This document shows positions 24,286-32,529 of a stretch of DNA of 64,000 nt, piece after piece. The position numbers and the translations under genes are program-made. The notes under the pieces are model-generated. The model saw only the letters and a program-made list of their open reading frames with translations, did no database searches and was not told where the DNA came from. The stretch is from Kitasatospora sp. MAA19. GTDB taxonomy: Bacteria; Actinomycetota; Actinomycetes; Streptomycetales; Streptomycetaceae. How positions within the stretch are numbered: the stretch's first letter is position 1; each line of letters opens with the position of its first letter. The stretch covers positions 234,457-298,456 of the forward strand of contig NZ_JARXYZ010000006.1 in the NCBI RefSeq assembly GCF_029894125.1, read 5' to 3'.

Positions 24286-24660
24286 CTAGTAGGCGGAGGA
24301 GGAGTGGGCGTCGAGCTGGTGGACCTCGTCGCCGCGCAGGGCCGGGGAGAACACGCAGACCAGGCGCAGGTCCTCCTCGGGGCTCGCGACCAGGAAGTGG
24401 GCGTCGTGCCGGTCCAGGGCGTAGAGGCGTCCGGGGGTGATGGGGTGGGTGGTGCCGTCCATGTCGATGACCTCGCCGGAGCCGGCGATGCAGTAGCAGG
24501 CCTCCAGGTGGTTGCGGTACTCCAGGCGGGACTTGGTGCCGGCGTTGACGATGGTGTCGGTGAGGGTGTAGCCGAGGCCGTCGCCGGCCACCAGGAAGCG
24601 GCGGGACAGGCCGTTGCCCCACTCGACGGTCTGGACGTCGTCAAGGTCGCGGATCAGCAT
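24286..24660 (-). CDS. ectC: Ectoine-synthase (EctC)-like cupin
   Basis: 124 aa, the typical EctC length (about 130), with YRNHLEACYCIAGSGEV, PGRLYALDRHDAHFL and RLVCVFSPALRGDEVH closely matching ectoine synthase. The iron ligands of characterised EctC correspond to Glu53, Tyr80 and His88; the substrate Tyr48/His51 and the terminal EVH are also kept. EctC closes a ring by dehydration between an amine and an amide carbonyl. No ectA or ectB is present, so ectoine itself is not made here; recruitment to cyclise a pathway intermediate is the better explanation. Lies between trpA and the dehydrogenase genes. Confidence 0.88.
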   Translation of the reverse strand: MLIRDLDDVQTVEWGNGLSRRFLVAGDGLGYTLTDTIVNAGTKSRLEYRNHLEACYCIAGSGEVIDMDGTTHPITPGRLYALDRHDAHFLVASPEEDLRLVCVFSPALRGDEVHQLDAHSSSAY

Positions 24661-24679
24661 GCTGGTTCTGCCTTTCGGT

Positions 24680-25597
24680 TCAGGGGGTGAGGGCGGCGGC
24701 GCCGGCGGTGGTGCCGGTGCCGGTGGTACGGGCGGTGCCGGTGCGGGTGGTGCGTCCGGCCGGGCCGGGCCTGGGGGGCGCGGGCGGGCGGAGGTCGTGG
24801 AGGAGGGCGCGCAGGGCCTGGACGGCGTCGCGGCCCTCGGTGAGGGCGGTCTCGATGCGGGCGACGGCGGCGGAGCCGACGATCGCGGCGTCGGCTCCGG
24901 CGGCGGCGACCGCGTCCAGGTCGGCGGCGCTGCGCACGCCGAAGCCGACGGCGACGGGGGTGGCGGGGGCGGCGGCGCGCAGGGCGGCGACGGTGGCGGC
25001 CAGGGTGTGGTGGCCTGCCGCGGGGGCGGTGCCGGAGCGGCCGTAGTGGGCGACGAGGTAGACGTAGGCGCCGTGGGCGGCGGTGGCGGCGTCGGCGATG
25101 ACCTCGGGGCCGGAGGTGGGGTAGCAGGTGGCGACCTGCGGCAGGGCGGCCTCGTGGCAGGCCCGGCGCCAGGCGGGGCGCAGGCGCGGCGGCAGGGCGT
25201 GGACGAGCAGGGCGTCGGCGCCGGCGGCGGCGATGGCGCGGGCGCAGGCGCCGGGGTCGCGGTGGCGCAGGCTGTGGCTCCAGTCGGCGAGCAGCGCGAT
25301 CTTCAGGTGCCTCAGGCGCGGGCGCAGGTCGGCGAGTTCGGCCAGGACGGTGTCCAGGGTGGTGCCGGCGGCCAGGGCGCGGGCGGCGGAGCGGCGGATG
25401 ACGGGGCCGTCGGTGGGCGAGTTGGGGAAGGGGACGGCGAGTTCGAGGACGTCGGTGCCTTCCTCGTCGAGCATGAGGGCCAGGTCGGTCAGGCGCTGGG
25501 GCGGGTCGCCGGCGTTGAGGAACAGGGCCAGGCCCGGGCGGCCGTCGGCGCGCGGGGCCAGGAGCGCGGTGTCAGGCATGGGCGCGGTGTCAGGCAT
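24680..25597 (-). CDS. trpA: Tryptophan synthase alpha-subunit-like protein (indole-forming lyase)
   Basis: 305 aa TIM barrel of the TrpA family with a Thr/Gly/Pro-rich tail. The catalytic Glu (VLELAVPF) and catalytic Asp (PTDGPVIRR) of TrpA are both retained; the neighbouring Asp of the SDP motif is Asn. It can therefore cleave indoleglycerol phosphate to indole. No trpB is present, so free indole (as with plant BX1-type lyases) is a likely product. The N-terminus holds an exact 18-bp duplication encoding MPDTA twice; start at 25597 or 25579. Overlaps the trpD stop by eight bases. Confidence 0.85.
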   Translation of the reverse strand: MPDTAPMPDTALLAPRADGRPGLALFLNAGDPPQRLTDLALMLDEEGTDVLELAVPFPNSPTDGPVIRRSAARALAAGTTLDTVLAELADLRPRLRHLKIALLADWSHSLRHRDPGACARAIAAAGADALLVHALPPRLRPAWRRACHEAALPQVATCYPTSGPEVIADAATAAHGAYVYLVAHYGRSGTAPAAGHHTLAATVAALRAAAPATPVAVGFGVRSAADLDAVAAAGADAAIVGSAAVARIETALTEGRDAVQALRALLHDLRPPAPPRPGPAGRTTRTGTARTTGTGTTAGAAALTP

Positions 25598-26621
25598 GGG
25601 CGGGGGCCTTGTGGTCGGCGCGCAGGCGGATCGCCAGGGCGCGGGGGGCGCCGTCGGCGAGGGCGTCCAGGGCGGCGGTGTGGGCGGTGTGCCAGTGGGT
25701 GTGGCGGCCGGAGGCGAGGGCGAGGGCGGCGGCGTTGAGGGCGATGGTGTGGGTGGCGGTGGCGCCGGCGCGCCCGGCGAGGGCGTTCAGGAAGTGGCCG
25801 GTGAGGTCGCCGGGGTGGGGGGCGAGGTCGGCCAGGGTGCCGTCGGCGGGGGCGACGGCGCCGGCGGGCAGGTGGATGGTGGTGTCGGGGGTGTGCAGGG
25901 TGTTGTCGGCGAAGGGCAGGAGTTCGTCGGCGCCGGCGGTGTTGGAGGCCAGCCACACGGCGCGTCCCGGGGTGCGGGGGGCGAGGTGGCGCAGCGCGTC
26001 CAGGTCGGCGGTGGCGCAGGCGCCGGTGAGCTGGGCGGTGACGGGGACGGTGGCCAGCAGCGGGCCGAGGGTGTTGAGGAGGCGTCCGAAGGGTTTGAGG
26101 GTGAGCGGGAACAGGACGCGGGCCAGGCGGGTGAGGGCGGGCGGGTAGACGTGCGGGCCGGCGAAGGCGATGCCGTGGCGCTGCAGGTGCTCGGCGGTGG
26201 CCTGGTGGGAGGAGGTGAGGGTGATGCCCAGGCGTTCCAGCAGGTCGATGGAGCCGGCGGTGCTGGTGTAGGCGCGGGAGCCGGTCTTGACGACGGGGAT
26301 GCCCATGGCGGCGGCGGTCAGGGCGGCGGCGGTGGAGAGGTTGAAGGTGGCGGGGCCGCCGCCGGTGCCGACGATGTTGACGCTGGCGGGGTGGGCGGGG
26401 CCGGGGTGGGCGCTGCGTTCGGTCAGCGAGGTGGTGAAGGCGGCGAGGGTGGCGGGGCCGGGCAGGCGGGTGGTGAGGGCGGCCAGCAGGGCCGCGGCCT
26501 GGGCCCGGTCGCTGTCGCGGGCCGGGCCCGGGGCGGGCTGCTCCAGCTGGTCCCACCACGAGCGCCAGGTGTCCAGGTCGACGTCGTGCCCGGCGAGCAG
26601 GGCGGTGAGGGCCGGGTGCAC
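25590..26621 (-). CDS. trpD: Anthranilate phosphoribosyltransferase-like protein
   Basis: 343 aa. The PRPP loop NIVGTGGGPATFNLST is intact and followed by KTGSRAYTSTAGSIDLLERL, equivalent to the KHGNR...SGSADVLE anthranilate/metal motif. It transfers phosphoribosyl to anthranilate, the first step toward indole. The GTG start lies three bases from the carrier-protein stop. No trpE/trpG is in the window, so anthranilate must come from primary metabolism or another locus. The altered anthranilate loop allows for a substituted substrate. Confidence 0.87.
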   Translation of the reverse strand: MHPALTALLAGHDVDLDTWRSWWDQLEQPAPGPARDSDRAQAAALLAALTTRLPGPATLAAFTTSLTERSAHPGPAHPASVNIVGTGGGPATFNLSTAAALTAAAMGIPVVKTGSRAYTSTAGSIDLLERLGITLTSSHQATAEHLQRHGIAFAGPHVYPPALTRLARVLFPLTLKPFGRLLNTLGPLLATVPVTAQLTGACATADLDALRHLAPRTPGRAVWLASNTAGADELLPFADNTLHTPDTTIHLPAGAVAPADGTLADLAPHPGDLTGHFLNALAGRAGATATHTIALNAAALALASGRHTHWHTAHTAALDALADGAPRALAIRLRADHKAPAHA

Positions 26622-26624
26622 GGG

Positions 26625-26897
26625 TCAGCCGCCTGCCACGGCGCTGGCCGGGACGGCGCGGCGCTGGGTGATGAAGGCGTCGATGGCGGCGACGGAGCGG
26701 AAGTTGTTCGGGTCGAGGTCGGTGTCGTCGACGGGCAGTGCGAAGTGGTCCTCGACCCAGGCGATGAGCTTGAGGACGCCCAGGCTGTCGATGACGCCGT
26801 CGGACAGGAGGTCGTGGTCGTCGGCGAGTTGCTCGGGGGCGACGTCGGGCAGGAACTCCTCGATGAGGAACCGCTTGATCTGGGCGATGTTGCTCAT
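26625..26897 (-). CDS. Acyl/peptidyl carrier protein
   Basis: 90 aa carrier protein; phosphopantetheine attaches to Ser in SDGVIDSLGVLKLI. Acidic four-helix composition, with FLPDVAPEQLADDHDLL in the first half. It resembles discrete aminoacyl carriers used with stand-alone adenylation enzymes (for example the prolyl carriers of pyrrole pathways). Encoded directly after the adenylation gene, which presumably loads it. Start ATG 26897. Confidence 0.9.
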   Translation of the reverse strand: MSNIAQIKRFLIEEFLPDVAPEQLADDHDLLSDGVIDSLGVLKLIAWVEDHFALPVDDTDLDPNNFRSVAAIDAFITQRRAVPASAVAGG

Positions 26898-26937
26898 GGG
26901 TTCGTGACTCCCTTGGTGAGAAACGCGGTGGTGGTGG

Positions 26938-28446
26938 TCAGGCGGTGGGCAGGACGGCCTTGCGGTCGACCTTGCCGGTGGCGGTCTTGGGCAGCGGGGT
27001 GTCGTGGATGGCCAGGCGTTCGGGTACGGCGGCGCGCGGCAGGTTGCGGGCCAGGTGCTCGCGCAGGGTGAGGCTGTTGAGGGCGGAGCCGGGGGCGCGG
27101 CGCACGGCGGCGTGCAGGCGTTTGCCGGTCAGCGGGTCGGGGGCGGCGGCCACGGCGGCTTCGTGGACCTCGGGGTGGGCGAGCAGGACGCGTTCGACCT
27201 CGGCGGTGTTGACGGCGACGCCGCGGACCTTGACCTGGAAGTCGGCGCGTCCGGTCAGGTGCAGGCGGCCCTGCTCGTCGCGCACCGCGAGGTCGCCGGT
27301 GCGAAACCAGCGCCGGCCGGCTCCGGCGCCGCCCGGCTGGGTGGTGAAGCGCCCCGCGTCGCGGGAGCGGTCCAGGTAGCCGGCGGCCTGGAAGGGCGTG
27401 GACACGTACAGTTCGCCGCTGCCGGGGCCGGTGACGGGGGTGCCGTCGGGGGCGGCGAGCAGGGTGCGCACCCCGGGCAGGGGGGTGCCGATGGGCACCG
27501 GCAGGGCGGCGGTGGCGTCCAGGCGGTCCAGGCGGTGCAGGAAGCTGTCGTTGGTCTCGGTGCAGCCGTAGATGTTGTAGAGGGCGGCGCGTGGCAGCAG
27601 GGCGGGCAGTGCGGCCAGGGTGCGTGCGTCGATGGCGTCGCCGGTGAACGCGGCGTGCTCGACGCTGTCCAGCACCGCTGCGCCGCCTGCTGCTTGGGCC
27701 GCTTGGGCTGCTTGGGTGAGGAGGGCGTAGGCGAGGGGGACGGCCTGCAGGACGTGCGGGCGGTGGCGGGTGAGCTGGGTGAGCAGGTGGCGGGCGTTGA
27801 GCGCGTGGGCGGGGTCGATGAGCAGGACGGTGCCGCCGGCGGCGAGGGTGGCCCACACGTCCAGCAGGCACAGGTCGAAGTTGAGGGGGGCGTAGTTGGC
27901 GACGACGCGTCCGGGTCCGAGGTCGAAGGTGTCGTGGGCCCAGGCGGTGAAGCGGTCGATCGCGGCCTGCGCGAGGGGGACGATCTTGGGCAGGTCGGTG
28001 GAGCCGGAGGTGGTGAGCAGGAAGGAGGTGCCGGCGGCGAGGGTGGGCACGGGGGCGGGGCGGGCCGGGGCGGGCAGGGCGGGGGCGTCCTGGCCGAGGG
28101 GGGCGAGCAGGTGGCGGGCGCCGGCCTGGGCGAACAGGGCCGCGAGCAGGGCGGGGGCCAGCTGCGGGGAGGGCAGCAGGAAGGGGCGGCGCTCGATCAG
28201 GCAGGCCAGGACGAGGGCGATCTGCTCGGGGGATTTGGCGGCCGGCAGGCCCACCGGTTCGCCCGGGGCCAGGTCCAGCGCGTGCAGGCGCGTTTGTTCG
28301 CGTTCGGCGAGGTCGGCGAGCTGGCGGTAGGTGACGGCGCGGTCGTGCCACAGCAGGGCGGTGGCGTCGGGCCGGGTGCGGGCGTGGGCGGTGAACGCGT
28401 CGGGCAGCGACAGCGGCGGCGGGGCGGGTGTGGTCACGGCGCTCAC
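26938..28446 (-). CDS. Stand-alone adenylation (AMP-ligase) enzyme
   Basis: 502 aa ANL-superfamily enzyme. Motifs: FLLTTSGSTDLPKIV (A3), YGCTET (A5), RTGDLAVRDEQGR (A7) and PKTATGKVDRKAV with the catalytic Lys (A10). LNFDLCLLDVW provides the Asp that binds an alpha-amino group, so an amino acid substrate is likely. The visible pocket residues begin D-L-L, as in prolyl ligases of pyrrole pathways, but the later ones differ, so I do not assign the substrate. GTGA overlap with the MaoC-like gene upstream; it presumably loads the following carrier protein. Confidence 0.88.
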   Translation of the reverse strand: MSAVTTPAPPPLSLPDAFTAHARTRPDATALLWHDRAVTYRQLADLAEREQTRLHALDLAPGEPVGLPAAKSPEQIALVLACLIERRPFLLPSPQLAPALLAALFAQAGARHLLAPLGQDAPALPAPARPAPVPTLAAGTSFLLTTSGSTDLPKIVPLAQAAIDRFTAWAHDTFDLGPGRVVANYAPLNFDLCLLDVWATLAAGGTVLLIDPAHALNARHLLTQLTRHRPHVLQAVPLAYALLTQAAQAAQAAGGAAVLDSVEHAAFTGDAIDARTLAALPALLPRAALYNIYGCTETNDSFLHRLDRLDATAALPVPIGTPLPGVRTLLAAPDGTPVTGPGSGELYVSTPFQAAGYLDRSRDAGRFTTQPGGAGAGRRWFRTGDLAVRDEQGRLHLTGRADFQVKVRGVAVNTAEVERVLLAHPEVHEAAVAAAPDPLTGKRLHAAVRRAPGSALNSLTLREHLARNLPRAAVPERLAIHDTPLPKTATGKVDRKAVLPTA

Positions 28447-29333
28447 TCCCCCGCCGGGGTCAGGGCCGCCCAGCCGGCCTTGACGGCGGTGCCGGCGGGG
28501 GTGGCGAGGGTGAAGCGCACCACGGTGGCCCGGTCGTAGGGCTGCAGGGTCAGGCGCAGCGGGGTGGAGGGGGTGGCGGGGGCGGCGAAGCGGGCGCCCA
28601 GGGCGGTGAGGCGGGTGGGGTCGCCGGCGCCGTAGCGGTCGGTGATCTCCTCGGCGGCCAGGGCGACCAGGTGCATGCCGTGGGCGATGGCGGCGGGGAA
28701 GCCGGCGGCGCGGGCGGCGGTGTCGTCGAGGTGCAGGGGGTTGAGGTCGCCGGCGGCGTGGGCGTAGGCGGTGACGTCGTGGGGGGTGAGGGTGTGGGTG
28801 AGGGTGAGGGGTTCGGTGTCGGGGGTGGTGCCGGGGTGGGCGGCCGGTCCCAGGGTGCCGAAGGGGTCGATGGTGGTGGCGCCGAGCAGCAGGGCGGAGG
28901 TGGTCAGGTGGGCCAGGGTGCGGGTGCCGGTGGTGAGGTGGGTGCTCAGGGCCAGGCGGGTGCCGCGGGCTTCGCGGCGGGCGGCGGTGACGGTGACCTC
29001 GATGTCGACGTCGGTGCCGGCGGTGAGCGGGTGGTGGGTGTGGATCTCCTGTGCGAGGTGGACCACGCCGGTGAAGCCCGGGTCGCCGGTGGTGAGGGTG
29101 GTGACGGTGTGCTGGGCGAGGGTGTGGGCGAGGACGAAGGGGTGGGCGGGCGAGGCGCCGGTGGTGGCCCCGGTGGCGGTGGGTGGCAGGCCGGTGCGGG
29201 CCGCTTCGCGGTAGGCGGCGAGGTCCTGGCCGCGGACGGTCAGGCGGGTGCGCCGGGCGGGCGGGGCGGGCGCGGTCGTCGGTGCGGGCGTGGTCGTCGG
29301 CGCGGGCGCGGGTGTGGTCGCGGGCGTGGTCAT
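28443..29333 (-). CDS. MaoC-like double hotdog dehydratase/hydratase
   Basis: 296 aa. A Thr/Pro/Ala-rich N-terminal stretch is followed by two hotdog domains. The second carries the hydratase motif YAHAAGDLNPLHLDD and then IAHGMH with catalytic Asp and His. Such proteins add or remove water at beta-hydroxyacyl/enoyl thioesters. ATGA overlap with the ketosynthase gene upstream. It suggests that at least one beta-carbon is processed, although no ketoreductase is present in this operon. Confidence 0.82.
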   Translation of the reverse strand: MTTPATTPAPAPTTTPAPTTAPAPPARRTRLTVRGQDLAAYREAARTGLPPTATGATTGASPAHPFVLAHTLAQHTVTTLTTGDPGFTGVVHLAQEIHTHHPLTAGTDVDIEVTVTAARREARGTRLALSTHLTTGTRTLAHLTTSALLLGATTIDPFGTLGPAAHPGTTPDTEPLTLTHTLTPHDVTAYAHAAGDLNPLHLDDTAARAAGFPAAIAHGMHLVALAAEEITDRYGAGDPTRLTALGARFAAPATPSTPLRLTLQPYDRATVVRFTLATPAGTAVKAGWAALTPAGE

Positions 29334-30568
29334 GCGGGGGTCACCACCAAGGTCGAGTTGTGGCCGCCGAAGCCGAACGAGTTGGACAGGGCCGCGCCCG
29401 GCCGGATGGGGCGGGGCTTGCCGTGGACGACGTCGAGGTCCAGGCCCTGCTCGGTGTGCTCGTGGTTGGCGGTGGGAGGGACTTCGCAGTTGTTCATGGC
29501 CTGGACGGCGGCGATCAGTTCGACGGCGCCGGCGGCGCCGATCAGGTGGCCGATGGTGCCCTTGGTGGAGGTGACGGGCACGCCGTGGGGGCCGAAGACG
29601 GTGCGCAGGGCGGCGGCTTCGGCGCGGTCGTTGTGCACGGTGGAGGTGCCGTGGGCGTTGACGTGGGCGATGTCGGCGGGGGTGAGGTCGGCGTCGGCGA
29701 GGGCGGCGTGCATGGCGGCGACGGCGCCGGCGCCGTCGGGGCGCGGGTTGGACAGGTGGTAGGCGTCGGCGCTGGAGCCGTAGCCGGCCAGCAGGGCGTA
29801 GGGGGTGCGGTGGCGGGCGCGGGCGTCGGCGAGGCGTTCCAGGACGAGGAAGCCGGCGCCTTCGCCCATGACGAAGCCGTCGCGGTCGGTGTCGAAGGGG
29901 CGGCTGGCGCGGGCGGGGTCGTCGTTGCGCTGGGAGTGGGCGCCGAGGTTGCCGAACGCGGCGAGGGTGACGGGGGTGAGGGTGGCCTCGCAGCCGCCGG
30001 CCAGGACGACGTCGGCGCGCCCGCTTTCCAGGAGCAGGGCGGCGTGGCCGATGGCGTCGGCGCTGGAGGCGCAGGTGGTGGCGATGGTCAGGGCCGGGCC
30101 GTTCCAGCCCAGGCGCATGGCGATCTGGGCGGCGGCGGCGTTGGGCATGGTGACCAGCGGCATCAGCGGGCTCACCCGCAGCGGGCCTGCGGTGGTGTAG
30201 AGGGCGGATTCGCGGTCGCTGGTGGTGCGTCCGCCCACCGCGGTGCCCACGACGATGGCGCTGCGTCCGGGGGCGGGCTCGGGTGCTCCGGCGTCCTGGT
30301 GGGCGGCCAGGGCCGCGAGGGTGCCGTAGTGGGCGAAGGGGTCGAGGCGGCGGGCGTCCTTGGCGGGGACGGGGCCGTTCTCGGGCAGGCCGGTGACCCT
30401 GCAGCCCAGGCGCACGCGGTGGCGGGCCAGTTGCGGGTCGGTCAGGGCGGTGGCGGTGGGGGTGGCGGTGCTGACGGTGTGCCAGAAGTCGGCGAGGGTG
30501 TGGCCGGCGGGGCTGATGACGCCCAGGCCGGTGACGGCGATGGGGGGCCGGGTGGGGCGTGCTGCCAT
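29330..30568 (-). CDS. Beta-ketoacyl-ACP synthase (KAS II type)
   Basis: 412 aa thiolase-fold ketosynthase with a complete Cys-His-His triad: Cys in ATTCASSADAIG, His in VNAHGTSTVHND and His in GTIGHLIGAAG. It condenses an acyl thioester with a malonyl unit. Discrete FabF-like proteins also serve in pyrrole/bipyrrole assembly (RedX type). It is a single ketosynthase without a chain-length-factor partner, unlike type II aromatic polyketide systems. Confidence 0.9.
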   Translation of the reverse strand: MAARPTRPPIAVTGLGVISPAGHTLADFWHTVSTATPTATALTDPQLARHRVRLGCRVTGLPENGPVPAKDARRLDPFAHYGTLAALAAHQDAGAPEPAPGRSAIVVGTAVGGRTTSDRESALYTTAGPLRVSPLMPLVTMPNAAAAQIAMRLGWNGPALTIATTCASSADAIGHAALLLESGRADVVLAGGCEATLTPVTLAAFGNLGAHSQRNDDPARASRPFDTDRDGFVMGEGAGFLVLERLADARARHRTPYALLAGYGSSADAYHLSNPRPDGAGAVAAMHAALADADLTPADIAHVNAHGTSTVHNDRAEAAALRTVFGPHGVPVTSTKGTIGHLIGAAGAVELIAAVQAMNNCEVPPTANHEHTEQGLDLDVVHGKPRPIRPGAALSNSFGFGGHNSTLVVTPA

Positions 30569-30676
30569 GGTCCTTCTCCTGTCCGGGCGTCGGTCGGGGC
30601 GCTGGTCGGGGCTGGTCGGGGCTGGTGCCGGGGCGCCGGCCGGGGTGGGTGCCGGGGCGCCGGCCGGGGTGGGTGG

Positions 30677-31888
30677 TCAGATGAGGCCGGTCTGGGCGGC
30701 GGCGGTCAGGAAGGCGTCGGCGGCGAAGTCGATGTCGGCGGCGGTGTGGCGGGCGGTGACGGCGATCCGCAGGCGGGCCAGGTCGTTGGGCACGGCGGGG
30801 GTGACGACGGGCAGGCCGATGACGCCGGCCTTGCGGCAGGCGGTGGCGTAGTCGTAGGCGGCGTCGTCGGAGCCGGCGATGACGGGCAGCACGGCGGTGG
30901 AGGAGTCCATGGTGGAGATGCCGGCGGCGTTCAGGCGCTCGCGCAGGCGCTGGGCCTGGACCTGGGTGTGGGTGACGCGTTCGGGTTCGCGGCGCAGGAT
31001 CCGCAGGGACTCCAGGGCGGCGCCGGTCTGGGCGGGGCCCAGGGCCGCGGAGAACAGGAACGGGCGGGCGGCGTAGCGCAGGTGGCCGATGAGTTCGTGG
31101 CTGCCGGCGATCCAGCCGCCCATGGAGGGGATGGCCTTGGAGAGGGTGCCGAGCTTGACGTCGACGCGGTAGCGGTGGCCGAAGTGCTCCTCGATGCCGC
31201 CGCCGGTGGCGCCGATGACGCCCAGGGCGTGGGCCTCGTCGACCATCAGCAGGGCGTCGTGGGCGTCGCAGACCGCGCGCAGTGCGGGCAGCGGGGCGAT
31301 GTCGCCGTCCATGGAGTAGACGCTGTCGACGATGACCAGGCGCACCCCGGTCGGGGAGGCCGCCTTGAGGCGGCGTTCCAGGTGGTCGACGTCGTTGTGG
31401 CGAAAGCGGGTGACGGTCGCGCCGGACAGGCGGCAGCCGTCGACGATGCTGGCGTGGTCGTACTTGTCGATCAGGACGGTGTCGCCCTGGCCGACCAGGG
31501 CGCCGACGGTGCCGACGTTGGCGGCGTAGCCGGAGCCGAAGACCAGGGCGCGTTCGCGGCGGGCGAAGCGGGCGACCTCGGCTTCCAGTTCCTCGTGCAG
31601 CGGGATGGTGCCGGCCAGGGCCCGTACGCCGTGGTTGCCGGTGCCGTAGACGTCGACGGCGGCCTTGGCGGCGGCCACCACGCGCTCATCCCCGGCCAGG
31701 CCGAGGTAGCTGTAGCCGGACATCATGAGCAGGCGCTCGCCGTCGAGGTCGCAGTAGGCGCTGTCGCGTTCCATGGTGTAGGCGACGAAGCTGTTGCGGC
31801 GCGAGGGGTCGGACTCCAGCGCGGCCACGCGGTCCAGGGTGGCGGCGAGCTTCGGCTCCAGGCGGTCCCATGCTCCGGTGGCGTTCAC
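30677..31888 (-). CDS. PLP-dependent alpha-oxoamine synthase
   Basis: 403 aa, fold type I, related to 8-amino-7-oxononanoate, 5-aminolevulinate and 2-amino-3-ketobutyrate enzymes. Motifs include GYSYLGLAGDERV, GNHGVRALAGT, MVDEAHALGVIG (pyridine Asp) and GTLSKAIPSMGGW (PLP Lys). It condenses an acyl thioester with an alpha-amino acid, releasing CO2 to give an alpha-aminoketone. GTG 31888 is preceded by GAAGGAGA at good spacing; the frame is open upstream through a low-complexity repeat that is unlikely to be translated. First gene of the operon; the 108 bases after it contain a short GC-rich tandem repeat. Confidence 0.9.
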   Translation of the reverse strand: MNATGAWDRLEPKLAATLDRVAALESDPSRRNSFVAYTMERDSAYCDLDGERLLMMSGYSYLGLAGDERVVAAAKAAVDVYGTGNHGVRALAGTIPLHEELEAEVARFARRERALVFGSGYAANVGTVGALVGQGDTVLIDKYDHASIVDGCRLSGATVTRFRHNDVDHLERRLKAASPTGVRLVIVDSVYSMDGDIAPLPALRAVCDAHDALLMVDEAHALGVIGATGGGIEEHFGHRYRVDVKLGTLSKAIPSMGGWIAGSHELIGHLRYAARPFLFSAALGPAQTGAALESLRILRREPERVTHTQVQAQRLRERLNAAGISTMDSSTAVLPVIAGSDDAAYDYATACRKAGVIGLPVVTPAVPNDLARLRIAVTARHTAADIDFAADAFLTAAAQTGLI

Positions 31889-31935
31889 GTGCGGGTCTCC
31901 TTCTCGGCGGGGGCGGGGCGGCTCCCGGGCACTCC

Positions 31936-32065
31936 GGGGCTTTGGGGCTTTGGGGCGTTCGGGCTTTAGGGCTTGCGGGCTTGCGGGCTTTAGGGCGTTC
32001 GGGCTTTGGGGCGTTCGGGCTTGCGGGTTTTGACGCTTCGGGGCTTCGGGCTTTTGGCTCCGGGG
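31936..32065. repeat. Degenerate 9-10 bp tandem repeat
   Basis: Variants of GGGCTTTGGGGCGTT and GGGCTTGCGGGCTT repeat for about 130 bases between the oxoamine synthase and SARP genes. Read leftward it would give a Pro/Lys/Ala-rich peptide, but there is no start signal. The rest of 31889-32529 carries likely promoters only. Confidence 0.7.
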
Positions 32066-32331
32066 CCCGGGGTTCTGGCGGGCCTTTGTGGTGCGGCCGG
32101 TTTGCCTCCGGCTTGTTTCCGCTATTGCGCTGCGGCCTTTTGCGGCGGGGCCGTGGCGGTGTTTTCTCGAAGGCTTCACGCGGGGTGCTCAAGGATGGCT
32201 ACATTTCTACGGCAGGACGCGCAAGGCGTCCGCAATAGGAGCCTTCCCGGCCTGCAGTAACGCTCTGACGTGCAGAAACATTGCGTCCACGACGGATGGA
32301 CCGGCCGGTGGGTATGTTTCGCCAACCAGTG

Positions 32332-32362
32332 TTGACACCGTGTGATGCGCCGAATGTATGGT
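32332..32362 (+). promoter_or_regulatory. Candidate promoter for SARP gene
   Basis: TTGACA (32332-32337) and TATGGT (32357-32362) are separated by 19 bases, about 170 bases before the SARP start, in a locally less G+C-rich stretch. Spacing is slightly long, so this is tentative. Confidence 0.3.
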
Positions 32363-32529
32363 CGAAATCCGCCGAAACCGAACGGCTGGTCGGCGGTATT
32401 TCCGGTCCAGGTTTCCCACGCCGTCGGCCCGGTGTCACGGGCCGTCGGCTCCGCTTTGGCTCAAGGGGGTTGGAGCACGTTGAACGGCTTCCGGGAAGAC
32501 AGTCCGTCCGGCAGATCGGGGACATCCTC

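Noticed and set aside
24286..24660. Ectoine biosynthesis locus
   Set aside because: Only an ectC homologue is present; no ectA, ectB or ectD nearby.
21621..26621. Interpretation as the primary tryptophan operon
   Set aside because: trpE, trpG and trpB are absent, gene order is unusual, proteins are diverged, and the genes are interleaved with biosynthetic genes.
20707..31888. Interpretation as a complete prodiginine cluster
   Set aside because: The adenylation, carrier, dehydrogenase, ketosynthase and oxoamine synthase set is similar, but there is no condensing enzyme (RedH type), no monopyrrole genes and no methyltransferase. The trp and EctC genes do not belong to that pathway.
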